Assembly (NCBI GenBank): GCA_910574455.1
Contig: CAJSYZ010000009.1
Span: 3,613,040 to 3,677,039, forward strand
Origin: Trichaptum fuscoviolaceum
Taxonomy: Eukaryota; Basidiomycota; Agaricomycetes; Hymenochaetales; Trichaptaceae
Length of the DNA stretch: 64,000 nt
Reading direction: 5' to 3'
A model generated the notes under the pieces. The model searched no databases. It was not told the DNA's origin and worked only from the letters and a program-made list of their open reading frames with translations. Position numbers and translations under genes: made by a program. This document shows, piece after piece, positions 1-10,769 of this stretch (positions within the stretch are counted from its first letter, which is position 1; the number at the start of each line of letters is the position of its first letter).

Positions 1-240
1 GGATACCGGACGGGTGGGTTGGTTGCGGTTGTCACTGAGAGTAAGTCGCTCGGGGTGAAGCATTGGTAAAGTATCGCGATGTTGGACGGCGGATAGGGAG
101 GGCCTGCAATACGCACCTTCCTGGACCTTATGCGGCACAGTTTTCCACCCGGCGGGGACAGGCTGTGTCTTATTTGCCACCTGATCCCAGCTTCTGCGGC
201 GGAGATTAGCTAGAGAATGGCGGAGATGGGGGTGGTCAAC

Positions 241-1259
241 TTACACTCCTCGGAAGTACCGGCTCTGCAAGGTATCTTGCATCGGGATGCGGTGGTCTGG
301 GTTCTTGGCTAGCAGACGCCGCATCAGATTGCATGCCTCTGGGAAACGCTTGCGGAACCATCGAGGAATGAACGCGCTTTCGTATAGTGCGTTGGCCTCA
401 AGATTCTTGCGATCCCTCCCACGGAAGGGCAGCTAATAAAGGCGGTGTCAGTGAGGGTGATGGATTGGAACGGACGAAACTCACTCTGCCAAAGACAAGC
501 TCATAGAACATGACGCCAACGGAGAAACTGTCGGCCTTGTACGAGTAATTGTCGCCGCGGAGCATCTCTGGTGCCATGCTGCCCGTCGCGCCTCACTTGC
601 CCTTAGTCCTGTGCCAATTGTCATTGTAAATTAGTACCTCGTCAATGCTTACCGCGCGACCTTTGAACGTGTGCCAAACTCCCAGCCGACCTTGCTCATC
701 CATGAAGACGTTTTCCGGCTTGAGGTGCGATGGACGATGGCCTGGTCGTGCAAGGTGCCCACGGCATAGCACTACGAAGAATATGAGACACAACTTGGGG
801 GAAAGGAAGCGGAGACGTACAAGTTGCGCCATGATGAACTTGATTTCATGCATGCGAACCAGCTTCTTCGCGTTGCTCATCGCACCTCGCAAAGAACCGC
901 CGGTGGCCCAAGCCCTGGATGATGATGAAGTTTTGTGGGTCTATGAGAGGGGTAGAATAGGGTGAGTTTAGCAAAGCCAGGTCAGAAAGGATCTTCTCTG
1001 TAAACATATCCCGACTGTCTCGGTCGACATTCGCACGTGGAATCTGCTTGATCGCGACCTTCTTGCCGTATTCGCGGTGGGAGATGTCCACAGCTTGGTA
1101 GACGCGGCTGAATCTGCCTTTCCCGAGGACGGCTTCGAGCCTGTAGTCGTCGAGTCGTTTGCAGAGCGCCTCGCGGGCGAGCTTTGCAGCGTCCGTGTTC
1201 CCGCGTGACACTGCCACCGTGCCACACTGGCAGGTGTAACGTAGTAAGCATACAGTCAC
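241..1259 (-). pseudogene. decayed serine/threonine protein kinase
   Basis: Read on the minus strand, the N-lobe is clear: a glycine-rich loop GKGRFSRVYQA followed by the VAIK lysine motif (KKVAIKQI) at about 1150-1050. The middle is scrambled. The segment around 850-650 retains EIKFIMAQLV and HLKPENVFMDEQGRL, but the catalytic HRD is disrupted (reads HRPSHLKPEN) and the DFG magnesium loop is missing. An in-frame TGA lies just before GATGSMAPEMLRGDNYSYKADSFSVG (about 600-500). After a plausible intron (about 480-430) the C-lobe runs to a TAA at 241-243 (...RLLAKNPDHRIPMQDTLQSR). Shifts of frame, the lost DFG and the nonsense codon together indicate a pseudogene. The kinase family is otherwise typical of AGC/CAMK-like enzymes; the subfamily is not assigned. 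Confidence 0.72.
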
Positions 1260-1514
1260 ACTCAGGTGGCACAGTAGTAAATCATCAAAAAAAGAAGATC
1301 AATATGAGTATAATACAATAACATACCATCAACAGCAGAAATGCATATATTTGAAGGCCATCCTGGGGATGGATGGACAACGACGAAGGGGAAAGAGAGA
1401 GAGGGAGGGAGGAGAGCTCGTTGCGCGACGCGTCACGGTGACGGTCTTGTTGGTAATTCAAACTCCGCAGCATCATTGTGCCTCAAGCCTCAAATCGCTA
1501 AGTCCGTGAAAACA

Positions 1515-1870
1515 TCGACTCGACGACTTCCAGCTACGGGTCTTCAATTACAACACTCACGGGAAAGTGACTGCATTCGAGGCCCATCCTGATTACATTC
1601 GATGCCTGTTTGCTCATCCTATGCTTAGCATTGTGCTGACGGGCTGCGATGATATGACCACCAAAGCATGGGACTGGGATGAGCAGTGGAAGTGTATTTG
1701 GGTACGTACACCCGCCTCTTCAGAATCAGACCTCGTCTAATCATCTCTGAAGATATTTGAAGGATACACGCACTACATTATGACCTTGTCTTCGACCCCA
1801 AGGACACCAGCACCTTCGCCTCCTCTTGTCTTGATCACACCGTGAAGGCTGGTGAAGCTCGAGCCGAAGT
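1515..1870 (+). pseudogene. coatomer beta-prime (COPB2/Sec27-like) WD40 fragment
   Basis: One frame reads DFQLRVFNYNTHGKVTAFEA, then HPDYIRCLFAHPMLSIVLTG and CDDMTTKAWDWDEQWKCIW. After an apparent short intron (about 1700-1752) comes IFEGYTHYIMTLSSTP. This matches the second and third WD40 blades of coatomer subunit beta-prime, the COPI vesicle coat protein, where the consensus is VFEAHPDYIR...DDMTIKLWDW...FEGHTHYVM. The reading frame then shifts: the expected NPKDTNTFASACLDRTVKVW is visible only by changing frame near 1795-1850. No N-terminal blade, alpha-solenoid or C-terminus is present. It is therefore a fragment, abutting a TFIIF-like sequence directly downstream. Identification of the domain is secure; gene status is clearly broken. 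Confidence 0.75.
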
Positions 1871-3530
1871 CTGAGATCAAGGTGGCTCCGGGTCGATTTT
1901 GGCCTCGACGTTCACGGCTGTCAGAGGCGAGGACGCGCCGTACTAGGAGTTCAAGCTGATGAGCTGCGACAGGCATGGGTGGCGATACGACGTGATGAAG
2001 TTCGACTCGCGGAAACCGGTCGACATCAGTACGTAGGCGCGGCCCGTGAAGCTCAACCACAAGGAGCTGCGCCGTGACACTACTGGTGAGGGTGTGGGCG
2101 GCGTCATCTCGCAGGTGCCCATGAAGCCGGTGCTAGGGGTAGATGAGAAGCCCGTCATTGGTGCAGATGGACGTATAGTCATGGTCGATGCAGAGGAGCG
2201 GCCGATCCACAACGAGGCGCTCCCGCAGAAAGGGAAGGATGTCAAAGACAAAGACATTGACGAGCGGAAACGCAAGTTTCAGAAGAAGTCTCTGTTCCTG
2301 GTGCCCGAGCACATCCGGCAGAGCGTCGAGAGGAACAGTATCCCTGGGTCGCGGAGGACAGGACGGGCAGTCAGGTGTGGGTGGGAAGGACGGAGGAGGC
2401 CGCGAAGAGCGAGACGCACGCGCTGTTCATGCCCGCAGCGGACCATGTGTTCACGCTCGTGCCTGTGCACCGGTGGTACAAGGTTCAGAAGCGTCGGGAG
2501 ACGTACCAGATTGCGCCGAGCCTCGAGGAGGCAGTGAAGCTGATGGCGAGGATGGAGAAGAATCGCGAGATGGACCGCTGGTCGATGCGCTCGCGCAGTA
2601 TGCGGCGAACGGCATCTCTGCGCCGATCGCGGGTGGTGCGACGACGGGCGCGAGTCTCGTATATGACATTGGTGGCAGGTCGCTGGGCCCCGGGGGAGGA
2701 GACTGTAGACTGTAGACCCGGGGGTGCGTGGGCTGTTTCGAGGAAGACAATGAACAGGGTGTTGATGACCGCCGGAGACCGGAAAGAGACAGAGGCGAGG
2801 GCGGCTTGGATGAGATGGAGTATAAGGGGGAGTTTGCGGATGATGAAGAGAAGATGGATGTTGAGGTCACTCGTTACGATGAGGCCAAGGAGATTGAGGT
2901 TTGCTCAGTTCTTTTTCTCTCTCTCAATATTCAGTTGATCAACTCTCTTTTCTGCTTTCCAGGAACGTCTAAAGCGTGAATATTGTACAGCAAATAAGAC
3001 ACGAGAGGGTTATAGAGATGAATCGGATGAAGACGAGGAAACAGAACAGCAGTTAACAGGTGCAGGCAAGCAAACGAAGAAACTTGTCCGCAAGATCGAG
3101 AAGAATGGCGCGTACGATAGCAATGATGATGAAAATCCTTATGCCTCCTCGGTATGCTTCTGCGCACTTTCTGACGATCGTCTGCTGATAGTGCTACTCG
3201 TAAGGCTGAGGAAGACGAGGAAGAGGCTACTGGTGTAGCCCAACAACGAACAACACAGCAGCAGTGGTCTGGCTCTCATGGTCCGACACCAACAGCAGCA
3301 CCCACACCAACGCCTGGATCCAACCTCTCGTCCCGCCTACCCTCCAGACTGCCCTCACGCACCAGGTTCTCTCGCACGTACACAAATCAAGACAGAACCG
3401 GCACCAACGCCGCCCATGCCGAGTGTCAGCGTCAGCGGACAGTGTTGCTGCGAAGCGTGCGACCTCCCCCTCCGCGCCCGCCGATGCCTAAGCTGAAAGG
3501 CGGTGGGAGCCGGCGACGAGCCCGCTCGTA
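1870..3530 (+). pseudogene. TFIIF alpha subunit (RAP74/Tfg1-like), disrupted copy
   Basis: The sequence encodes recognisable blocks of the TFIIF large subunit, which works with RNA polymerase II in initiation. In order: EFKLMSCDRHGWRYDVMKFD followed by SRKPVDIST (about 1950-2035); PVKLNHKELRRD (2042-2080); MVDAEERPIHNEALP; KKSLFLVPEHIRQ; EEQYPWVAEDRTGSQVWVG, SETHALFMPAADHVFTLVPV and HRWYKVQKR (to 2490); FADDEEKMDVEV (about 2840); and REYCTANKTREGYRDESDED with KKLVRKIEKNGAYDSNDDEN (2985-3150). Defects seen are an in-frame TAG after DIST near 2034, a frameshift near 2320 between HIRQ and the EEQYPWV block, and another frame change before the acidic region. The C-terminal winged-helix domain is not recognisable; the tail after 3150 is low-complexity and Pro-rich. 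This is likely a dead duplicate rather than the cell's only TFIIF alpha gene. Some breaks could instead be unusual introns. Confidence 0.7.
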
Positions 3531-3654
3531 GGTGGGCGACGAGTTCTTAGTTTACTTATTATTGTACTTAATTTTTGCTTATAATATTATCATCTACTTA
3601 TATTAACTGATTGACTGACTGACTGAAGCACTGATTTAAGTCAACATCACTGAT

Positions 3655-3779
3655 TTCAGTAAGCCGCTCCGGGAGGGCATGCATAAATAAGTGAAGCTTG
3701 CCTTATTTAAGACTTCAGTCTCTCAGGACCTTTAATTGACGCTTAAGTCACTTTCAGTAGAAAGTAGTTTTCCTGATGG
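3655..3779. repeat. direct repeat, copy 1 (about 125 bp)
   Basis: The segment starts TTCAGTAAGCC and ends TTTTCCTGATGG. It contains TTATTTAAGACTTCAGTCTC and CAGGACCTTTAA, and recurs in the same orientation at 4458-4589 with a handful of substitutions and a few small indels. It does not code for a protein. Two such repeats 0.68 kb apart resemble the long terminal repeats of a miniature (TRIM-type) retroelement, but a simple duplication is also possible. Confidence 0.75.
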
Positions 3780-4457
3780 AGGTGGTCTCGGGTTTTGCCT
3801 GCGCATTGCAGGCCCCTCGGGGCGTCATTTTTTAATTTGCGTAACTGCCTTTAGGGCAGGCTCAGGGTTCCGAGGGTCTTATCTTAATATGTAGCGGTTG
3901 TGTACAGCATATAGGGAGGCCAACAGATATATAGACAAGTGCAACGATATTTAGCCACGTTATATGACATTGCCAGACTAACATTATAGTATATACCGGT
4001 TACATCGGAGCCGGCAGAAGGCCGACGCACTTGTAACGTCCTGTAATGATTACAGGACCTTGTAAGGGTGCTGGAATCTTCCCAGGACCCTTGCACCACC
4101 CATATATTACTATATTAAGATAACACTGGTTATATTACGCTGTGTAGGCTGGAATCTGCTGGCACTTTTTTGCTTTTTTCCTGATGTATGTCCTGCACCG
4201 TCGCCTACCAATGAACAACGAAAACCTGGGACCGCTGACTGTCGATTCAGTGACCATAAGTACTATAGCGGATCCTCTGTTGGAGACTGAAGAAGTGGAT
4301 ACACTGAGATGCTCAAATTTGACGCAGAAGCTACTATTGGCAAAGCTCATAAGCTGACGGTAAGTACGGACCTCTTGCTCACCACATTCAATGCATTCCC
4401 CATGATTTGCTCAGACATTCGTCTCGGGGACAAGCTGGCTCTGACAGCGCTATATAA

Positions 4458-4589
4458 TTCAGTAAGCCGGAATAATGGGAGGACATGCATGAATAAGTGA
4501 AGCTTGCGGGCCTTATTTAAGACTTCAGTCTCTCAGGACCTTTAAGTAACGCTTAAGTCACTTTCAGCAGAAATTAGTTTTCCTGATGG
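4458..4589. repeat. direct repeat, copy 2 (about 132 bp)
   Basis: This is the second copy of the repeat at 3655-3779. It shares TTATTTAAGACTTCAGTCTC, CAGGACCTTTAA, GCTTAAGTCACTTTCAG and TTTTCCTGATGG, with a few substitutions and a short GCGGG insertion. Confidence 0.75.
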
Positions 4590-4666
4590 GCTGTTCATTT
4601 ATTCTTCAAGTTGTATTTACAAATTTCATAGTATTCTAATTTTTTGTCTTGATAAAAGTCGTGGGG

Positions 4667-4716
4667 AATTCGGGAGGGGTATCGGGCCTTGCCAGCCATG
4701 CTGGCCCTCCCGAATT
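4667..4716. repeat. hairpin / inverted repeat near transporter 3' end
   Basis: AATTCGGGAGGG at 4667-4678 pairs with CCCTCCCGAATT at 4705-4716. Inside it, GCCAGC (4691-4696) pairs with GCTGGC (4700-4705) around CAT, leaving an unpaired bulge of about 12 nt. It lies about 115 bp past the stop of the minus-strand transporter, so it could be a 3'-end structure or a cruciform relic of a small repeat. Confidence 0.55.
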
Positions 4717-4830
4717 ATATGTTTTGAGTTGTATTTATAGGTACCTGTATATTGAAGTTCACTCCCGGAGATATATCGTACAGAGACAGTGGGCGGAGAG
4801 AACCTCCTGTTACTACGCAGAGTTCGCCCG

Positions 4831-6996
4831 CTAACCAGCTGTTGGGAGTTCCGCAGACACTATTCCTCGAGAACGAGCACATCGCCTGTCTCCTTGATCG
4901 CAACCTGAATTCAAATCTAAATGAGAATTTTGAAGATGATGAAGCGTAACTTCAACTACCTTCTTCTTCCGCTGGGACGCCGCCGGCGGATTTGGCGCGT
5001 CGAATATCTCCTGCAGCTCCTCCAGTGTGAAGCCAACAGTCTCGACGCAGAGGAAGAACCACACGACCGCCTCAAATGCGTCCCAGAAAACAAAGACGAG
5101 TATGTACTTCCACCCGATCGCTCCGTACGCGATGGGCGTGCAGAAAAGGTTGATGAACGACGTGCAGGAGATGATAAAGATCTTCATCGACACGCCTTTC
5201 GCGCGTGTCGTCGTTTCTAAGCACTCGGCAGGATAGAGTGATTGAAGAGGAGTATACTTCGAAAGACGGTTGATTGTAAGTACGTGGTGTTTATCGAAAA
5301 TTACGAAGGGGTAGACCACTCACGGTAAACGCGTATGCAACTCCGAACAGGAAGAAAAACGCAGCTCCTGCTCGCCCGATGTTGAGGTTCTGCGTGCTAC
5401 TGGTGATCTCGGAAGCCCACGCGGCGGAGAAGGCTGCATTCGCCGCAAGAAGGACAGAACACAGGAGCGTACCGATAACAAGAACCTTCCGGCGGGGCAT
5501 CCGGTCCTCGAGCGATACGGCATACCATGCGACGGCGGCGTTGATACACGATCCGATGAGATTCATGTTAAACTGCATTTGCGTGTCAAAGCCGAGCGCT
5601 TTGTATATCGACAGCTATGGCATTTAGTTGGCGCGAATTCGTTGGCGAAAGCAGAAGCATAGACGTACGTTGAAATAACCTAGACCGTTGCCGGACATTT
5701 GCCCGAAGAATCCCATGAGGAAGACCATCAACGCCCTCCATCGCGCATTGTGTGTCGAGACGAGTGCTCTTGTAAGAGTTACATCGGGTTCACGTCAAAC
5801 GGGCATACAAATAAGTAATGACGAAACGCACTTGAAGTCCCACCACCGCTTATCCGATCCGTCTAACTTGATGTTCTCCGTGAACTCTGCAATCTGCAGC
5901 TGAACAATGGGGTTGTTCGGATCGCCGTTTCCGTGGTACTTGATGAGAAAGTCGAAGGCTTCCTGCTCTCGGCCACGGAAATACAGCCACCGAGGGCTCT
6001 CTGGGAGGAACCAGACGGTCAACACCACGAGCGTTGCAGGGACAGCTTGGATGATGAGCGGAATGCGCCATGACCAGTCCGAGGTGAGCCTTGACGTTCC
6101 AAGGGTGATCGCAGCTGCTGGAATGGCCCCTCCGTTCCATCCGGTATTGTACAATGACGTCAGCCGGCCTCTACGCTAAGAATAAGTTGGATGCCTGAAG
6201 TCGGTCTCCTACAGAAGTGCGTACCTCCATTGCGGTGGGGCACATTCGACCGTGTAAGTAGGTGCACCGATTGTCGCAACGGCTATGCCCATGCCCAGAA
6301 TAAACCTGCCAGCGATGAACTGCGAACGGGCCATGGACGAAGAGACGATAGCTGAGCCGATCATGATAATAAGGCAGCCGGTGAACATGCCAGCACGTCT
6401 TCCATATCGATCGCAGAGCGGACCCGCCCAAAGCCTTTAAAAGGGGAGTGTTTTGAGTATTTTTGAGAATGCGGAGGACAATGGGAGGGGGCACCTACGA
6501 ACCAGCCATTTGACCGATGGTGTAAATCGAGAAAATTATTCCGGTAGAAACGTCCAATTGCCCTTTGATAGAGTCAAAAAAAACGTTATGCATACTGATT
6601 GAAGGGGGGGAGAGGCTATCCCGACCTTGGTTGAACCGATCTTGGTAAGGAACCATCCCATTTATTGCGGTCATGAGCGAACCATCGTATCCGTTACCGC
6701 ACGAGCACATGAAAGCGGCTCCAGCACCTACACGCATATATGATCATTAAGTCTCTAAACAATGATGGGAATGAACGGAACGCACAAGCATAAATCACAA
6801 ATGCTGACTTGCTCCATGGGTCGGTCCCACCCCTCTCAACCGCTGCTGCAAATGCTGCATTCCTTGCTCCCTTCACCTTCGCGTGCTCGAGCTCGACGGT
6901 CTCCGAGGTACTTCCCTCACCTTTGAGAACAGAAGGCGGAACAAAGATCTCATCCTTCAAAATGTCCACCTTCTCCTCTGAAGAGCTCGACGCCAT
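4831..6996 (-). CDS. MFS sugar transporter (lactose permease/hexose transporter type)
   Basis: Multi-exon gene for a 12-TM proton-coupled sugar importer of the plasma membrane. The start MASSSSEEKVDILKDE is at 6996. After intron 1 (about 6795-6731) come AGAAFMCSCGNGYDGSLMTA and GQLDVSTGIIFSIYTIGQMAG. Next is the loop signature DRYGRRAGMFTG (about 6410), then GRFILGMGIAVATIGAPTYT and VECAPPQWR (about 6300-6230), and SLYNTGWNGGAIP. The mid-loop family motif PESPRWLYFRGREQEA (about 6000-5960) is present, followed by MGFFGQMSGNG (5715) and the second-half signature SLYPAECLETTTRAKG (about 5230), ending near 4831. GYDG, PESPRW and PAEC are hallmark positions of fungal sugar porters. No break was seen. 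Substrate (lactose, cellodextrin, xylose or hexose) cannot be read from the sequence. The exact C-terminus is uncertain, since the last ~35 residues are less typical. Confidence 0.88.
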
Positions 6997-7649
6997 GGAC
7001 AGCTCTCTAGAACAGTGTAGTACTAAGAGCGGAGGGGTCTCAGAGAGAGCAGCAGGTTTTGTCGTGTCTTTGTCGGTAGAAATGCATTAATCCATTAAAA
7101 GGAGATATACCAGTCATATGAGTGGCTTCTATGACTCCAAGGTGTTATCTTCTCAAACATACCGAAGACTCGAAGAGTTGCAGCATCCTCGCGGATTCGG
7201 CAGAAATGACTGCATGGAGGCCAGGAGAAACTTCTATGTTAGCAAAGTGATTGTCAGTTACGAAGCTTCTGATCACTTTGTCGCTAGATCATCGGCATTC
7301 TTCCACAAGAAGTTCCAAATTGAATGGCGAAGGAAGTCGTCCAAGACGGAAGATATGATGAGCCTGAAAGCCAAGAGTCTTTACCGAGTCACGAGTGTGG
7401 GGTGATCTTCAGGCTATTACCAATGGGAGATCCATGGCCTGCAGGCTGGTCAAAGCGTAAAGTCAAGAATGCCGTGATCGTCTCTCGGAATTTGCCATAG
7501 ACAAAAACCTTCTGGTGCTGGCGGCATTGGATGCAAGAAAAGAACTGGCACCTGGGCACCTTGATTTGTATCATACAATTGAACATAGAGAAATACACCG
7601 ACATCAAGATAAGGATGGTGAAAGCACACCAGGGGAAACTCGGAGCCGC
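6997..7649. other. intergenic region, transporter to reductase A
   Basis: About 650 bp separate the transporter start from the 3' end of reductase copy A. Small ORFs are present, but none shows a recognisable domain or coding bias. The first ~150 bp should hold the transporter promoter. Confidence 0.5.
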
Positions 7650-8828
7650 TTAACTGGGTGCCCAGCCAGCGTCCACGGAAATCGTTTGAGCTGTTATAAG
7701 ACATCATCAGTAAAGCAAAGTCTGGTAACTCAACGCAATCCTTACCAGTGATGAAGTACGACTCTGGTTTGCATAAGTAAGAGACAATGCTGGCGATGAC
7801 GTCTGCAGGCGCACTGTAGACATGTGGTGGTAAAGTAGGGCCCTGGGAGGACAGTTAGTGCATGAGCTATGTGGAGGAGCGAGGGCACCCACATTTGCTT
7901 TGAAGTCTTCTCGGTCCCCTGTACCTTTGATTTCTGTGAACAAAGCGTGAGTAACGTGCAGTTGGAAACGGCAATCGCTATACGGACCGACACCAGTCGT
8001 GATAGCCCCTGGCGCATAGCAGTTTACGGTGATTTTATACTCCGCGAGCTCCTTTGCTGTGTAAGTTGTGCTCGTTAGCATCCATTCATGTAGGCAAACT
8101 GGGTAGGTGAAGCTTACCGGCAGCCTGCGTCAGCCCGCGTACGGCAAACTTCGAGGCGGAGTAAGCCGTCAGCATGGGCATACCTAAGAATTAGAGGACG
8201 AAGGGTTATAATTGTGTTTGACCATTCCCCAGGTACTACTGATGATGGTTGCTTACCTTCTCGGCCGGCAGCAGAAGAAGCCCCGATCAACCGCCCGCCT
8301 CGACCTTGCTTGACCATTTGCTGAGCAGCGTATTTATAACAGAGCATCGGGCCGCGAACATTGATGGCTAATGTGCGGTCGAACAGCTCGGTATCGCCTA
8401 GCGTGAACAGACACGTCAGTGGAACTAGGGACCAGACTATGGATGCGGGCGATTACGCACAGTCCAGAAGCCGAGCAGCTGGTACTATGCCCGCGTTTGC
8501 GATCATCTATTCCGTGGAGAAGGTGAGTGACTAAAGACGATAAATAATGAGATAGTATAGTACGCACACAGTCAACACCGCCGAGAACTTCCACCGTTTT
8601 CTCGACCATTGCCTTTACATCCTCCTCTTTGGACACGTCCGCGATAACAGCCACCGCCTTTCGACCTTTAGCTTCGATTTCCTTCACCACTTCATCCAGG
8701 TTCTCCTTCTGCTGGGCTATGTCATTCACAGCAACATCCAAGCCATCGTCAGCGAGCCTGAGGGCGATGGAACGACCGATACCTCTCGCCGCGCCAGTGA
8801 CAATTGCAATCCGGGTAGTGGTGGTCAT
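7650..8828 (-). CDS. short-chain dehydrogenase/reductase, tandem copy A (acetoin/diacetyl reductase type)
   Basis: First (leftmost) of five paralogs. NAD(P)(H)-dependent classical SDR of about 255 residues, cytosolic, no signal peptide. The cofactor loop TGAARGIGRSIALRLADDG is at residues ~10-28 (8800-8745), followed by DVAVNDIAQQ and DVSKEEDVKAMVEK. After an intron at VDC (about 8569), MIANAGIVPAARLLDC carries the NAG motif. Then come RTLAINVRGPMLCYKYAAQQ, catalytic Ser in IGASSAAGREG (about 8280), and the YSASK pair (8165-8150) in TAYSASKFAVRG. The ending is KELAEYKITVNCYAPGAITT, KPESYFITG and QTISVDAGWAPS, then TAA at 7650-7652. All catalytic residues (N, S, Y, K) are intact. About six introns. 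Closest known functions are diacetyl/acetoin (butanediol) reductases, but substrate assignment in fungi is inference. Confidence 0.88.
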
Positions 8829-8875
8829 TCTTGAGACTTAAGTGAAGACTCCTTAAGCCCGCCATCTTATACACG

Positions 8876-9018
8876 AAGGAGTAGCATCCGTCCCAGGCCG
8901 ATGATCTGCATGTATTCAGAAGTTGGGGTTCTCGGCGATGCGGCCGTCCCATAGAACCCAGGTGAGTACAGGATCTGAGTAGTTGACATATTCCAAATGA
9001 CAATGAGGAGCGCCCGGG
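8876..9018 (-). promoter_or_regulatory. promoter of reductase A: TATA box plus conserved upstream module
   Basis: A TATAAG box (minus strand, 8876-8881) lies about 48 nt upstream of the ATG. About 105-140 nt further upstream is a block containing GTTGACATATTCCAAATGAC and AATGAGGAGCGCCC (8982-9018) that recurs before all five paralogs. A second shared block (TATTCAGAAGTTGG...TCTCGGC) lies between. Confidence 0.6.
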
Positions 9019-9125
9019 CGTTATAGTTCAATAAACCTGTTAGAAGACGCTTGGACGATCAGGTTTGGACGTCCAGTGGAATAGGTTTCACGAAGAGCTA
9101 TAACATTAAATGGGGCAAAAGGGTG

Positions 9126-9166
9126 CAACGTTGAACGTTGAACGTTGAACGTTGAAACGTTGAACT
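9126..9166. repeat. GTTGAAC minisatellite
   Basis: Five near-perfect tandem copies of a 7-mer (AACGTTG/GTTGAAC), one with an inserted A. It sits in the spacer between reductases A and B and is absent from the other spacers. Confidence 0.85.
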
Positions 9167-9578
9167 TTCCATACTGAGGTAGGAAGCGTGAGTAACTGGA
9201 AGCGCCGAAAGAGGAGGGACACACATACAGTAACTTGACTTATGATAAGTTACTGTACATACTACATTCATATTCAGTGTGTGTTTTGTTTGTGTGTTTT
9301 GTACTTGATTCTCTTGCCTTGAACCCGAAATACCTGCCGGAAAGCCTCGTAGGACAAGGCCTGTCGGAAACCAGCGCGGCCGGGGTACACCTCTAGCGGT
9401 CGTCCGGCGGGACAGGACCTCCACCACATGTTTGATCAGTATATATAGCAGATGAAAGTCTTTGATTCATGCATAAATTGCATTCAAAAATTACTTTGGT
9501 ACATTGAGAAACTACATAATCGATTTCGTGATTTGAGCACGCGTAAACCACCCGATGAAGGAAGACAATCTGACCCGC

Positions 9579-10769
9579 TTAACTGGGTACCCATCCGGCA
9601 TCCACAGAGATGGTTTGAGCTTTTGTATATATTGAATCAGTGAAAGGTAGCCAGTCTTTAAGCATTTGGAATACAATACTCACCAGTGATGAAGTACGAC
9701 TCTGGCTTGCATAGGTATGATACGATGCTAGCAATGACGTCTGGCGGCGCGGTATAGGCGTGAGGTGGAACATATGGGAGGCCCTAACAATGAGAGTAGG
9801 TCAGCAGATGAAGTGACGTGAAAGAAGATCTGTGTGCACTTTCGCTTTTAACTCTTCAGCCCCTGAACCTTGAACCTCTAGGAACGAAAGTGAGTAACGA
9901 GCACTGCACTGCAATGAAAAGGACACAGGTAGAGTGACACACGCACCCATCCCTGTCGTAATAGTGCCTGGCGCATAGCAATTCACGGTGATGTTATATT
10001 CCGCAAGCTCCTTCGCTATGAAAGTCGATAAGGGGTCAGTGACCCAGATAGCCAAACCAAATACTTAGATCAAGCCCACCGGCAGATTGCATCAGACCAC
10101 GCAGGGCGAATTTCGAGGCCGAGTAAGCCGACAGCATGGGAAAACCTGCAGGAGAGCAGAGTTCATATTTTGGCCGCTTTCTAGACCCCGGTGTCGTTAC
10201 TTTACCTTCTCTCCCGGCAGCAGAGGAGGCCCCGATCAACCGCCCGCCCCGGCCCTGCTTGACCATTTGTTGCGCAGCGTATTTGAAACAAAGCATTGGG
10301 CCGCGTACATTGATGGCAAGTACGCGGTCAAACGATTCGGTGTCGCCTGTCGGTATCGGTGAACGGACGCGAGAAGGGACACAGATGTGAGTGATTACGC
10401 ACTGTCCAGGAATCGTACAGCTCGCGCTATGCCTGCGTTAGCGACCATCTATTCCGATGTATGTAAGGGCCTCAAATCAATGCAAATGATAAGATGAATG
10501 GAACGCACGCAGTCAACACCGCCGAGGACTTCCACAGTTTTGTCGACCAATGCCTTTACATCCTCCTCTTTCGACACATCCCCGATAATCACTACAGCCT
10601 TCCGTCCTTTCGCTTCGACTTCCCTGATCACTTCGTCCAGGTTCTCCTTCTGCTGCGCAATGTCGTTCACAGCAACGTCCAGACCATCGTCGGCGAGCTT
10701 GAGGGCAATGGAACGACCGATGCCTCGTGCAGCACCGGTGACTATTGCAATACGGGTAGGAGTCGTCAT
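9579..10769 (-). CDS. short-chain dehydrogenase/reductase, tandem copy B
   Basis: Same architecture as copy A. Starts MTTPTRIAIVTGAARGIGRS at 10769; exon 1 runs to VDC near 10508. The NAG-containing short exon (MVANAGIARAVRFLD) lies near 10445-10400. GPMLCFKYAAQQMVKQGRGG and IGASSAAGREG are at 10300-10210. The catalytic YSASK is in LSAYSASKFALRGLMQSAGG (about 10135-10085). KELAEYNITVNCYAPGTITT is at about 10015, and KPESYFITG then QTISVDAGWVPS ends in TAA at 9579-9581. It differs from A in IIGDVSKEEDVKALVDK and in TPTR versus TTTR at the N-terminus. No frame disruption was found. It shares downstream flank with copy C, so B and C look like the most recent duplication. Confidence 0.87.

Larger units (their letters stand above)
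3655..4589. mobile_element. possible terminal-direct-repeat (TRIM-like) element
   Basis: About 935 bp are bounded by the two ~130-bp direct repeats. The interior (3780-4457) has no credible long ORF and is AT-rich, with short palindromes such as GTAATGATTAC near 4040. This is the layout of a non-autonomous LTR element or its remnant. No primer-binding site, polypurine tract or target-site duplication could be established by eye, so mobile origin is inference. Confidence 0.35.
8829..9578. other. intergenic region between reductases A and B
   Basis: The right part (about 9250-9480) is duplicated downstream of copy C's neighbour region at about 11160-11390 (shared TTGTACTTGATTCTCTTGCC, GGAAACCAGCGCGGCCGG), so it belongs to the tandem unit. 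It also contains the GTTGAAC minisatellite. No gene is seen. Confidence 0.6.
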
